Origin: Cercis canadensis
Lineage: Eukaryota; Streptophyta; Magnoliopsida; Fabales; Fabaceae
Direction of reading: 5' to 3'
Assembly: GCA_003255065.1 (NCBI GenBank)
Contig: QAOA01007109.1
Span: 90,947 to 154,946 of the forward strand
DNA length: 64,000 nucleotides
The notes below the pieces were generated by a model. The model did no database searches, was not told the origin of the DNA, and saw only the letters and a list, made by a program, of their open reading frames with translations. A program made the translations under genes and the position numbers. Position 1 is the first letter of the stretch, and each line of letters opens with the position of its first letter. Positions 34,845 to 46,959 of this stretch are shown here, piece by piece.

Positions 34845-34888
34845 ATCTCACATCGGTTAACGAGGGCGGTCTTTGGAGTCTTATATAT
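34845..34888 (+). promoter_or_regulatory. U-snRNA-like USE plus TATA pair
   Basis: ATCTCACATCG (34845-34855) is one base from the plant snRNA upstream sequence element RTCCCACATCG. TATATAT (34882-34888) follows after 26 bases, close to the spacing of Pol III-type plant snRNA promoters. No snRNA sequence follows. Similar cassettes are common in plant retroelement LTRs, so this is probably an LTR promoter. Confidence 0.4.
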
Positions 34889-34968
34889 GGGTTAACAATC
34901 CTCCCCTTAGGAGCTATCTTTTGAGATGGAGTTAGACTGGTTCATATCAGGTTTTATTCTTGTTATGA

Positions 34969-35472
34969 ATTCTCTTAATTTTTCTTAATATATTGCGCTC
35001 CTATGTAACCAAAAGAAACAAAAGAAGCAATATCTCCATTGGCCTTTTTCTGAGTTCCTCTTCTTCCTTTGGTGTCGTAGACCTTCTCTACTCTACCAGT
35101 GTGATTGTTTATAAGAAATACTTTTATTGCTTAGATGTTTGGGTATTTGGGTTTATGCTTTGCTTTTCTTGATTTCACTCTGTTTGTCACAACCTAACAT
35201 TATGTTTTATACGTTGTTGNAATTCTCTTAATTTTTCTTAATATATTGCGCTCCTATGTAACCAAAAGAAACAAAAGAAGCAATATCTCCATTGGCCTTT
35301 TTCTGAGTTCCTCTTCTTCCTTTGGTGTCGTAGACCTTATCTACTCTACCAGTGTGATTGTTTATAAGAAATACTTTTATTGCTTAGATGTTTGGGTATT
35401 TGGATTTATGCTTTGCTTTTCTTGATTTCACTCTGTTTGTCACAACCTAACATTATGTTTTATACCTTGTTG
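34969..35472. other. 251-bp direct duplication around a single N (position 35220)
   Basis: Bases 34969-35219 recur at 35221-35472 with a few differences, with one N between. Probable unmerged contig overlap. Confidence 0.75.
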
Positions 35473-37888
35473 GATATAATGGTAAATGATTTTATTGAAA
35501 ACGGTGACATAATACTTCTGTCTCTTGCACTAGCAGCAAACTCATGGAAGGTCATCAATGAAGTGAAATTTAGGAACTTAATTTGCAAAGTTTAACTGTT
35601 AAGAACCAAATTGAAAACCTACGCACAATGAAGAATTCAGAACTAATTCAATAGGAGCCAAAGACAATTTTGAGGGGCACCATGATGTACAAACTCTTCT
35701 ATTTCTCAAGTTAAATGAATTTTTTTTTGACAATTTCTAAAGTATTTATTAAAACAATTTTAAACATTGGAGGGTTGAGTGTCCCTGCACATTAGTGGAA
35801 GATCAACATACATTATTATTATATTTATCTGTATTTTGCCTTATGTTTATGTATTATGAAAATTATTTTCGGAGTTCATAAGAAATTTCACTTAGTATGA
35901 CATGCATCAATTGCAATGTATATCTCTAACTTATCCAACTATCCATCTCTTCTATAAAACTTAAGTACTTGGCCAGAAAAAAAGTTTAAACTTAAATCAC
36001 GATACCGTTCCTTGTCATTTACATTTTTCCCCTCACAAAATAGTATTGTTAAGTTAAATATAAGGGTGTAATCAGTTAGGGTTGAAATGTTTAGAGTAGT
36101 ATTCACAAACCAAACCAAACATAGAGAATTGGTTTAGATTTGCTGGGCCAAATAGGACCTGTTTTTCTGGGCTTGTCATTTAGAGGCCCAGCCTAACCTT
36201 GAGTGCATGTTATATGAGCTAATCGTCGAGCCTATTTTGTCAGCTCTAAATATATTTTTATGAGACTAAGCCTTATGGATTAAATACTTGAATAACACAA
36301 AACATGGGCCTCTTTCGAGAAATTGGACTTGGCCATCTTCCTTTTTTATTCTCTTTTTTGTTCTTAAAGATTCAACCACATAAATTAAAAATGAGATAAA
36401 AGTAAAATTTTGAAATAATCTTAAAAAACATTATTTTTGAGAATTTTGATGTTTTAACAAATAGAATGAGACAAGATAATTAGATAAAGATAAATATTTT
36501 TCTTCCTATTTTTTAAAAGAAACTTTAAAATTTATTAAAAAAAAAGACATTGTGTACATGTAATATTATATTTTGTTTATAAAATACCAATATTTTTTTA
36601 AGGTAACTTAAGAGTCTAGGCCGGGTTTGACCCAATCTTTTTGTGCGTCGAATACAAAATAATCTTCTTATAAAGAGAACCTTGAGATTAATTGGTCCAT
36701 AGCCCAATTCGCATAAAACAATAATATTTAACTAGCCTCTAAGTAGGTAGAGGATGGGACAAGATTTTCTGACAAGGAAAAAATAAAGAAGAAAAATAAT
36801 TAAGTGTGAGTGGGGGTGGGGGTGGGTGCATCGGAAAAAAGAAGAAGAGTAGTGTAGGTTGGGCGGAGGGAGAATAAACAAATGATTAGAAGAAAAAGAG
36901 TAATGTTGGTAATTAAATTATTATTGTCTAACAATTTTTAAAAGAAATAATTTGAAAAGATTCTAAATTTCAGTTTGATTTTTCATCAAGTTCATATTTT
37001 TGAACTTGTTAATTGAACTGAACAGTTTGAAGAAGAATTATAACTTAATGGAACATGCTCTTAGTCCTAAAGAATTATAAAAATATATATGGACAAAGAG
37101 AAGGCAAGACTATTTTGCAACACTTTAGATGTGAATTATCACATCTAAGTAATTTTTATATTATATCATATTAATACAATTAACATATTTTAAATTTTAT
37201 TGTACTAATATTTAAGTATATAAAAATTAAATAAATTTAGTACAATTTAAATTATATTAATTGTGTCAATATAATATAATTTAAAATTATTATAGCATAA
37301 AAATCACTTAAATGTATCGTTGTAGGATAGTCTTGCCCAAAAGAAATGCNAAGCATAAAAAACTTTTAAACAAAAGACAAAGAGAAAAGACAATATCAAC
37401 AAATGATTCGAGGGAATCCTTTATGATCCTGTTCTATTAAAATCATATTCACGAGTTTATAATCATATAGGGTATTAAAGGTATCCTACCTCATGTTATA
37501 TGCCATGATTTTTTTATATTATTTTATTTTAAACTATTTTATAATAATATAATTGATGAAATGTAAATTTTTGTAATTTTTTTTTCTATATAGCTCATAC
37601 ATTAATTTAGTATATAAAATTTAAATTATATTAACTGTATTAATATAAGACAATTTAAAACTAAAACAATATAAAAAACCATGGAGATCTCCATGGTGTA
37701 TGATAGAAATACCCTATCATATAACATAAAGTATTGTGGCCTAATGATAAAAGCATTCACTTACTTTGCTCAAATAATTGAATTAAAGTCATTTTCAAAA
37801 CATATGGTAGAGCTGCACCTAGATATAGTACAGTTAGGAGACTAGCTCGTTCACTGTCCTAGAATCTACAGCTGAATTCAACCACATT
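35473..37888. other. Intergenic, AT-rich
   Basis: No gene seen. An isolated N is at 37350. The part at 37400-37700 resembles both the upstream region of the intact BAHD gene (about 15290) and 61630-61712, so it is a duplicated BAHD upstream region. A degenerate SINE-like head is at about 37738. Confidence 0.5.
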
Positions 37889-38231
37889 GCCGCTGATTAC
37901 CCACGAGACATTAGGGACTTGCACCCCTTAACACCAGAGCTACCCTTTGCATGTGACTTGGAGGATGGGTCAAGTGCACTCCCTATCATGGCTAGGGGTG
38001 TAATCGGTCCGGTTTTCAACCCAAACCAATACCGGACCGGCCAGAAGAAATTCGGTTCGGTTCGGTTCGGTTCAATTTTTCAAATTTTTTAGAGTAAAAC
38101 CGAACTGAACCGGTTTGGTTCGGTCCGATTTAGTCGGTTTTGCCAGTAAAAAAATTGCCTTCAATACCTAAGGAGCAAAGCTTTGAGCTGAGTATAAGCA
38201 TAAGCATTCACTTGAGTCTATTAGTCATTTG

Positions 38232-38455
38232 AATATACTTTCAACCATCACAACAAATAAATAATCTGGTACACCAAATTTCAAGTTCAATCTCAAGACC
38301 AGAATCAGATCTAGCATGCCTGATAAACCATAAAGCAACTGAGTCCAGAAGAGCAAGTCTCTAAATGCATAATCTTTAAGAGTATATTGGAATAGTATTG
38401 TACCTAATAGGGAACCCACTGAACCAATCGAAAATATAAAACCATCATTTTCATG
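38232..38455 (-). pseudogene. Folate-biopterin transporter (BT1/FBT family) exon fragment
   Basis: Minus-strand reading IFSIGSVGSLLGTILFQYTL, then FRDLLFWTQLLYGLSGMLDL, then RLNLKFGVPDYLFVV is a strong match to the plant plastid folate-biopterin transporter family (MFS-type membrane carriers). Only about 70 residues are present, inside the transposon. Another piece at 38783-38900 (SGTIAAVVYGISQGLGGALA, minus) looks like a membrane-protein exon that I cannot assign. Confidence 0.7.
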
Positions 38456-39604
38456 TATTCATACTAAAGCTTCTTATACAAATGCACCTGGCTTTCCACC
38501 TTGATCTCACATAGAAGACTATGCCACCTATGCTTATCCACTGATGCTATATTACAAGAATATGTGACTTTTTATTGACAAGACATAATCTATATCAAGC
38601 ACCTTAATTTTTTTTTTTTGTTTTATCATCAACATTTGCTCAGTTTCAACTACTAGTACTATGCTTACCAACCATTTATTTAGCTTACCAGTTTCACATA
38701 AATCATCCAAGCAAATATCCAGCAATGATATAATAGCTGTAAAATAGTGAACAAATAATCTAAAATTCTAAACATCTTTCATCTAGTACTTAGTGCCAAC
38801 AGCAGCAAGAGCTCCACCCAATCCCTGACTTATTCCATAAACAACAGCAGCAATAGTCCCTGACTTATTCCATTCACCTACCTGGATGAATATAGAGTTA
38901 ACAAAATAAGGTTTACCATATATGATGCAAGATAGAACTGATGCTTTCCACAATAACTCTTGGCCAACTCCTCCAAGTAAATAATGAAAATAGAGCAACA
39001 TCCACAATTTTATTTCAATTTGTAGGGTTATTCTCAAATGGGTCAGATCTAGCTATTGCTTTCATTATTATGATTGCATCAAGAAGATTGAAGCCAGAAA
39101 ATTGATAACAACTAACAAAAGAAAGCAACTTCAATTTTATAGGATATCAAGCTATTCTCAAAAGTCACCAAAAAATCTTATGAGAAGAATGCCTAATATT
39201 GCAAGGTACCTAGAATTAGTTTTGAACTTGAAGGAAATTCTTCATAAACCCCAATCCACCCACCAATTAATAACAAACCAACCTCCAAATTTAGAAAACT
39301 AAGCTCCAATAGCATCATACCCACCATAGAGATAAAAGGAAAACAAATGCAGCAATGGAATTTAAATCATTTACAAAATTTATCCCTGAAAGAAGCAGAA
39401 TAATTCTCCAGAGATTAACCAAAATCTATGTAGAAACAGAGCTTCATACCTGAGCCGTTGATTGACCAAGACTTGGTCCAAGTCTTCAATAACAACACTG
39501 CAAGGATAAAAGAATAAGCTTGCTGACGACAAAGAAATATACAAGAAATGGCAGCTTCTAGTTCCTTATTCTAGTCCTTTACTGCTCCAAGGATAAAACT
39601 TTCT

Positions 39605-40464
39605 TCAATTAATGAGTTGAGGAATATTTAACAACCCAACTGAATCCAAAATCAACAGAAGAATATAATGAAAAATCACTTGAAGGCTTCTATTAGATAC
39701 AGAGAGAGTTGTCGCCGCCATCAATAGAGATCCAACTTCAGTACTAAGCTGCTCCTCCTGCTTGCTAGCATCATCGTTAGCAAGCCTAGAACGCATAGAC
39801 ATGTTCTCCATGACCATTTTCTTTGATTCCAGTTTCTGTTACATCTCCTCAAGCTCATTCAATCGTCCAAATGCCTATCCTGCAACAAGGTGACCGACGA
39901 TGTAGAACAGAGAGACAGAAGCAACCGACGACGGCGAGAGAGTAGAGCATGAGACCGAGATGGATTGAAGTGAGAAGCTGAGGGAGACTGAGAGGGTTAG
40001 GGATTTCTAGGGATTCAGAGAGGGAGAAAGGCAAAGACTGAGAGAAGAGAAGAAAAGAGGAATTGGTAATTTCTGAAGTTCAAAAGACTAATAAAACGAC
40101 GTAGTTTTAATATATCCGGTTCGGTTCGGTTTTGTATTGGTTTTTTCCCATTCAAACCAAAAATTGAACCGACCAATTCAGTTTTTCATATATATAAACC
40201 GAGAACCGGACCGATCCTCTCGGTTTGGTTCGGTTTGCCTCCGGTCCGGTTCGGTTCGGTCGGAATATAATGAAAAATCACCTGAAGGCTTCTACTAGAT
40301 ACAGAGAGAGCTGTCGCCGCCATCAATAGAGATCCAATTTCAGTACTAAGCTGCTCCTCCTGCTTGCTAGCATTATCGTTAGCAAGCCTAGAACGCATAG
40401 ACATGTTCTCCATCACCATTTTCTTTGATTCCAGTTTCTGTCGCATCTCCTCAAGCTCATTCAA
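39605..40464 (-). pseudogene. Coiled-coil gene fragment, two tandem copies
   Basis: Minus strand: EEMRQKLESKKMVMENMSMR then SKQEEQLSTE(I/V)GSLLMAAT occurs at 40464-40262 and, with a broken start, at 39860-39605. It is a helical, probably coiled-coil segment followed by a donor-like end. It somewhat resembles plant ATG14/UVRAG-like proteins, but I am not sure. The duplication is the 602-bp tandem repeat of the transposon. Confidence 0.5.
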
Positions 40465-41830
40465 TCGTCCAAATGCCTATCCTGCAACCAGGTGACCGAC
40501 GATGTAGAACAGAGAGACAGAAGCAACCGGCGACGGCGAGAGAGTAGAGCATGAGACCGAGATGGATTGAAGTGAGAAGTTGAGGGAGACTAAGAGGGTT
40601 AGGGATTTCTAGGGATTCAGAGAGGGAGAAAGGCAAAGACCGAGAGAAGAGAAAAGGAATTGGTAATTTCTGAAGTTCAAAAGACTAATAAAACGACATA
40701 GTTTTAATATATCCGGTTCAGTTCGGTTTTGTATTGGTTTTTTCCCATTCAAACAGAAAACCGAACCGACCAGTTCGGTTTTTCAGATATATAAACCGAG
40801 AACCGGACCGATCCTCTCGGTTTGGTTCGGTTTGCCTCTGGTCCGCTTCAGTTCGGTCAGTTTAGTCGGTTTTTCGGTTTTGGCTTACCTTACTCATGGC
40901 TATTCAAGTCACATTCTCACCCTGCTCTGGATTCTGTATATGAGTCATCTTTCACCATGCAGTTGCTGATGGAAGAGCATTTCATCATTTTATGAAATCA
41001 TGGCGTCCATTTGTAGAACTGGAGGATCCCTTGAGGAGCCAGAGCCATTGCATAGCAGAGTTGAAGTTGAAGATACATATGGGCTGATCGGGCAGAATTT
41101 CTTAAAAGAGTGGTGGAATTGAGAATCCAAACAAGGCACGGATAAAAAACCTAACAATCATATTTTTAATGATTATGTTCGGGCCACAATTATACTAAGC
41201 CAAACCCAAATTTAAAACCTAAAGACTTGGGTTTCCCACCGATATAAAAACGAGTTAGCTGCAACACATACATCTACTTTTGTGGTAATTTGTTCTTTGT
41301 TTTGGGTCCGCCTGCTTGAATCAGAAGAAAGTATGATTAATTATTCAAGTGATGATAAACTCTGCTTCTGCATATTTTCGGCAAATTGCCGAAATCGTTA
41401 TGAATTTTCAATACCCTTAACGTATTTCGGAAATTGCTTAGCGTTTTGCTATGTGCCACTTAGGAGGAAGGAGCTATTGGGAAAATTTGGGTTTGTTCAA
41501 GCAATGAAAGCTATTGGAACAAAAATTAAGGAATTGGAAGATGGACCTTTCAAAGGTACAGAAAAATGGATGCTGATTATTAAAGAAATAACGGAATTGG
41601 GACATCAAGTGATGATAATAGGTGCCTCCCCAAAATTTGGTGTTTATAAAACTGATATTGGGTGGGGGAAGCTGAAGAAGACTGAAGTGGTTGATGTTGA
41701 AATCCCAGGAATCATATATCTTGCAGAGAGCAAAGATGAAAAAGGTGGAATTGAAGTTGGTTTGGCACTCCCAAAGGTTCAAATGGATAATTTTAATGCC
41801 ATATTTAAACAATACTTAGCATTAAACTAA

Positions 41831-44410
41831 TCTTATGTATCTTCTCCTAAAAGCAAATAAAGTTGATTTTTCATATATTGGTTTATTGTTTTCTAACTAT
41901 GAACATGTTGATACCCAATTTTGTCCTAATAAGCTTATAAAGAACAAATACAAAAAATAAAGTGTTTGAAATACTTACAATAATAATAACTTAAAGAATA
42001 CAAAAATACAAAAAAAAAAATATTACTATTATTAAAAAAGAACAGTAATAAATAAATAAATAAAAAGCAAAGAAGAAATGAGTGCTCAGTGAGGCCACAC
42101 GCAAGGCAGCAACCCGGCTGCTGTTCATCACTCTGGCACCACTCCTTCCAGCCATGCCTCTTGCAGCTTGAAAACAGGAAACAGGAAAATCACATTAGTG
42201 CAACTTGCACAATTCTTCAGCTATAAAGGGAGACACATACTAGAGAAATTAGGGGAGGAATTTTTGGAAAAAAAAAAAAAAGAGAAAACGAAATAGCAAC
42301 CAGAGATAACACAGAAGAGAAACTCCAAAAAATTTATCATTCCAAGTATTAACACTATCTCATAATTCTTTTCATGCTAATTTCTTCTCACGAATTTAAT
42401 TAAAAAAAGGGAAAATTATTAGCTATTTGTTTTACATTTTTTTTTTGGGCAACAAAGGGGTTGGTACTGTCAATGGCAGTAGCTTCACCCCATTTCCATT
42501 AGCACCCAATCTAGAGAGAGAAACATCACCAAACAGAGACACCATCATAGAGAAAAATCAAGTCCCACCCCAATTTCTTAAATTTTTTTTAAAGAGAGTT
42601 ATAAAGAAGTTTAGAGAAATAGAGAGTGAAATTTCTTACCATTGTCACTGATTGTTGAGAAATAAAGCTGAGCCTATGAGATTTATGTATTTTCTCCACC
42701 CTCTACTTCTTGTTTTCTCCTCCATCGCCGTCCCCCCTTCTCTGCTCCTCTTCTCTAGTTCTTGTTTCTTTCTTTTGCCCTTTCAATTTGTGTGTTTGCC
42801 TTTTCAATGCACTATTTCCCTTTTTGCTTTTATTTTTACTTTTTTTAATTGCTTTCACTTAGAATGTCGGTCATGTGGCTGCCTTTGTCCTTTTTTTTTT
42901 TTTAATTATTTTTCTTTTTATTCTCTTTTTCATTATCTTTTGTCATTATTGGATCAACCCATGAAATGGGCCGAATTTCTCAAATTGCTCCATAGTTTCT
43001 TAATGTTTACTTGTTATTGATGAGTTTAGACTTTAATAATTTGAATAAGTCTCTTTTGTTGTAGTTATTATTAGTTCATAGTTTAGCCCACTAAATTATT
43101 ACTTTATTATTATTTTATTTATTTTGTTAAAATGTTAATTTTGTTTGTAAATAAAGTTAAAGCCAACGATGGATTAAGTTAAGAAATAATTGTGTTAACA
43201 ATTTTTCTTAATGTTCCTGAGGTGAGGAATAATTCATTAGTTATGTTAGAGGTACTGGAGTGACTAATGAAAATTTCAATATTGCTTTGGTTATTTTATT
43301 TACTATATTTTGACACTTTACATTGCATTTTATATAATTTTATCATTATTCACGCTGGAATAAGATTACTGACGAGGGAATAATCAAAATTAGCCATAAT
43401 GATGGCGACACTTTGACATTCTAGAGGTAAAGAGTGTCACTTTAGTCTTTTCATATATACTGGTGGACTTAAAGAGAGATCTCTAGTAAAAATCTTTACC
43501 GCGAAACTCAAACTCATTTCTTGAACGCATAATAAATTATCTTTCTTGTATTTAGTTATCACTTAGTTTGTAAGGTCGCTAAAAATCGCCTATGACGGAA
43601 TAAATTAGGAGAAGATTGTAATGACAATCACAGACTCTACCCAATAGTCTTGAGGCGTCTTTCTAAGTTTTACCAGAGGTACTGGTAGGACTTAATAACA
43701 CAGTAATCTATTTTAATGATCAATTTCATTCAACAATTTTTTAGATGACATAAAATTAAATTGGTAACCGTTTGCTAGAACAGGCGTCATAGGGTGCTAA
43801 CACCTTCCCTACATGTAATCAACTCTCTTACCCGAACTTTGATAACGGAGACCAAACTTTTTTTTTATAGGCATCCAATCATGCCTTAAATTGATTGGTG
43901 GCGACTCCATTAATTTTCTCCAATCATTTTTTTTAATTTAAAAATTTTACAAATTTACAAATTTACAATTTTACACTTATTATTCTTTTCGCCGCCCCGC
44001 GTCATCGTGCTCCCGAAAAGGACGTTGCGATAGACCACACTATTTTTTTTTCAAATAAAAAATATTTTTTTTTCATGCTTTGACCAAACTCTTTGAAAAA
44101 TATGAACATTGATTACTTTTAAGGTAGACAAGTAAATAATAGTGTTACAGTATTTCCTACCAAGTAGTATGGATCATAATTTTTAAAATATCAAGGACAA
44201 AGTAATAAACATGGTAGATTTATATATATTTTAGTTCCTAGGGATGTTAGTCAATTATATATTTTTTTAAACTGAAAATTTAAAAATAGAAATAAAAGTA
44301 ATAGATAATACAAGTGGTCGATCAATATTAAGATTATATTTCAGATTTTTAAATTTTGTATTAGAATTTAAAATCATAACTAAAATATTAAAAAAAAGTA
44401 TAATAATTAT
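41831..44410 (+). repeat. BAHD 3' flanking block, copy 3 of 5, split by an LTR
   Basis: The block following BAHD relic C runs 41831-41905, is interrupted by a 2.1-kb LTR, and continues at 44033-44410, colinear with 18486-18930 and 61882-62340. Confidence 0.75.
41906..44032. mobile_element. Probable solo LTR
   Basis: The insert begins TGTTGATACCCAATTTTGTC, ends GGACGTTGCGATA, and is bounded by GAACA (41901-41905) and GACCA (44033-44037), a near-identical 5-bp duplication. The sister block at about 18548 shows the uninterrupted site. No gag or pol domain is seen in its 2.1 kb, so a solo LTR or small non-coding LTR element fits. The starting motif is common in plant gypsy LTRs. It is younger than the block duplication. 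Confidence 0.7.
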
Positions 44411-44424
44411 TAATGAACATTTTG

Positions 44425-44982
44425 GCTTTATTTTAGTTCCTAGAGATCCCTTTATTTTAAAGTGAAATAATTTGATCCTCTTATTTACATAAAGTTGTAA
44501 ATTTGATCTATCTATTAATTAGCCATCCAATAAATAATAAAAATAGTTTATGTATCACTAAAAAATATTTTTTATTATTGGTAATCACCTTTTCTTAACA
44601 AATTACTCTAATTATTAAGTCAAAATTTAAAAGTAAAAACAGAAAACAAAGGCAAAAGATGTAAACAATGAGAATTGAGATTGCAATCTCTCAATGTCAT
44701 GTGCATCAACCACAATGGAAATGGAATCCCCCAACTTGGCTTCCTCCTGCTTCTCAATATCCTTAATCCACAACCCTGTATCCTCTGCTTCTTCAACCAA
44801 TAAAGTGCACCATTCACAATTTCCATCATCACTCGCTTCTCATGCTATTGTGTCTTGGACCTCTCTGATTCCAATTCTCATTCATCTCCTCAAGAAACGC
44901 CTTCATCTCAGCATCATCAACATCAAATGAAACAACTGTTGAAGCTCGCTAGTGAACTGCCACCTGGGTTGGCATACCATCT

Positions 44983-45051
<69 letters not shown>

Positions 45052-45073
45052 TTTTAATATCTATAGTTATTTT
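44425..45073. mobile_element. Second member of the Mutator-like family, truncated by a gap
   Basis: 44425-44600 matches the left TIR at 22477-22700, and 44638-44975 matches the captured minus-strand gene fragment (open VEEAEDTGLWIKDIEKQEEA). A (TA)n microsatellite (44983-45048) follows, then an N at 45074. The right TIR is not present. It abuts BAHD block 3 directly. Confidence 0.65.
44983..45048. repeat. (TA)n microsatellite
   Basis: More than 30 TA units just before an N; likely the cause of the assembly break. Confidence 0.95.
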
Positions 45074-45599
45074 NCTACTAGATTCATGTCACAACTAAGA
45101 GGATGAACGAAAAATTATATTATTGAAGTGCAAAGGATATAAGTAGGAAATTCGACAAGACCCGATACTAATTATTCACACTATATAGAAGTCTTAAAAA
45201 AAAGAATTGTTAAACATTTTATAGGAAAACCAAAAACTTTCAAGAAAAATCTTCAGAATGCTTTAACAACCTGAGATGTAAAAAAACTCTCAGATTTAAG
45301 ATTGTATAAACATGTACTCTTTTAAAAAGTATTTTAACGAAATGGTTGCAATGCAGCTTATTATAAAGGAAAATTCATTTCTTGGTTTGAAATCTTTTTG
45401 CAGAAAAGGTCAAAGTTAGATTGAGAAATATCATATGAAATTAAGGATTATCTATAACACAAGTTTCGAAACTTCTTCAATTGATTAATTAGTTAAAACT
45501 ATTAATCAAGAGATAGTAGTTCAATGTAATAATATAAAATTAAAAATAAGATAAATGATAATTCTATGAAATAGAATTATTACAGCTCCAATTATACTT

Positions 45600-46560
45600 A
45601 AGTTAGCTAGTTCTTAAGTTAGTTTTGCATAATTTCTCCCAGTAGCCCAGCGCTCAGCATTGGTTCATCAGCGCTCAGCGCCAGGCCTCCATAATGCTAC
45701 ACACGTTTTCATTAAGCTAGCACTCAACACTAGGTTCCTAGCGCCCAACTCTGGCGCACACTCTGTTGTGCCGTTTTGCTGAGTCTTTTAAGTTCTAACC
45801 TAATGGTCAGAATGGAGGGGAGGAGAGAGGAAAAAAAGAGGAAGGAGCCGTCGGAGAGCAAGAGGAAAGAGCCGGAGCACGATCGGTGACGATTGGGACT
45901 CAGATTTCATCTAGTTTTTATTCTCTTCTTTCATGATGAACTCTATTTTCTCTGTTTTTCTCTTATTTGACTATGAGCAGCTAAGCCCTTTTAGTTAGGG
46001 GATTGATGCAGCTCGATTTTTGATGAAGCTTTACTGTTGAATAATTTTATTTTAATGCAAATCTATTTGTTAGAGTAGATTTTACCGTTCTTAATGCATT
46101 TGAGTGATTGGCCGTCATTTGAATGATTTATTGGCTCATATTGATACTAGGGGATAGCAAGATATGAGTATGCTCTTGTAATCAAATTAGGGAAATTATC
46201 GAACAACAAAAGATTTGTATCTAGAATAATTTATTCTTCAGTGATTCAAAGGCTATTTTGTATATGAAATAACCGAAATCAAAATCGAGCAAAATCAACC
46301 CTAGCCTTCTTTTGTTCATCGTTAATCTCTTAGTGTAATTGCTATTAAGTTGCTTTTGCTTTACTATTCAGCTTTAATTAATCAATCGTTTGCATTCATA
46401 TTTTTAGAGCTTTCTTCGATCCAAATTATTGATCTTTCCAAATAGAATCATTATTAGCGAAATTGGTAGTTAGCGCCTTGATCCCTGAGGAAGATACTCA
46501 ACTCATCTTTTTACTACTTGTGTGACCCGGTACCCTTACTTGTAAAAATCACATCAATAA
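45600..46560 (+). mobile_element. LTR-retroelement relic
   Basis: The right part (about 46480-46553: GATCCCTGAGGAAGATACTC, then GTGTGACCCGGTACCC) is a motif found near the LTR/leader of many plant gypsy elements. Upstream is a GC-richer stretch with repeated AGCGCTCAGCGC-type words (about 45645-45760). No coding domain. The bounds are approximate. 45075-45600 holds nothing recognisable. Confidence 0.4.
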
Positions 46561-46959
46561 AAAAGAATACTAACAAAGAAAAAAAAATTAGGAAATATTC
46601 GCCAGCAAATAGATTATAATTATAGATTAATTTCTCCTTCCTCAAAAGATAAAAAAAAAGTTCAAACCATTTAAAAAGGAATTCATAAATAAAATAAATT
46701 TAAAAAATAATAATAGAATCGAATCAAGCAAAAATACAAAATCAAATTGCTAATGATTTAAATTCTATAAGATATTAAGAGAACTTGATTGTCATATGTG
46801 TGCTTAAATCTAAAATCGGAAGAGAAATTTTCCAAGGAAGAAGAAGATAACTTCATTAAATGCAAGTAAAGAATTAAAAGAAGAATTTATCAATTTTTTT
46901 TTGGAATTTATCAATTAAAAGAGAACTTAGTTGATGATATGGGCCTTCCCTCCACGTGA

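Larger units (their letters stand above)
37994..40893. mobile_element. Non-autonomous DNA transposon (hAT- or Mutator-like) with captured gene fragments
   Basis: It interrupts BAHD relic C. TCATGGCTA is present on both sides (37986-37994 and 40894-40902), an 8-9 bp target duplication; removing the insert restores the BAHD reading region. The left end (GGGGTGTAATCGGTCCGG) has a hAT-like look, and both ends are rich in CGGTTCGGTT and its complement in inverted orientation. No transposase is seen. The interior contains minus-strand fragments of a folate-biopterin transporter gene and a coiled-coil gene. The right ~600 bp, including the terminal CGGTTCGGTT block, is tandemly duplicated (39661 and 40263, period 602). 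Confidence 0.75.
37889..41830 (+). pseudogene. BAHD relic C, split by a transposon
   Basis: BAHD homology begins with the AADYPRDVRDLHPLTPE coding region (37889), stops at 37993 and resumes at 40902 through the HxxxD region (about 40955) to a stop at 41830. The last 182 codons are open and keep YFGNC and the more canonical DIGWG. The N-terminal third is missing and the middle has frame breaks. It is a distinct, older paralogue, since the Trp lost in copy 1 and relics A and B is kept here. Confidence 0.85.

Noticed and set aside
36805-36830. G-rich stretch as a G-quadruplex
   Set aside because: Only three clear G-runs; too weak to claim.
37738-37830. Further tRNA-derived SINE
   Set aside because: An A-box-like TGGCCTAATGATAAAAGC is present, but the B-box and ends are not convincing.
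42652-43020. 122-codon Phe/Ser/Leu-rich ORF
   Set aside because: Lies inside the probable solo LTR in pyrimidine-rich sequence; no recognisable domain.
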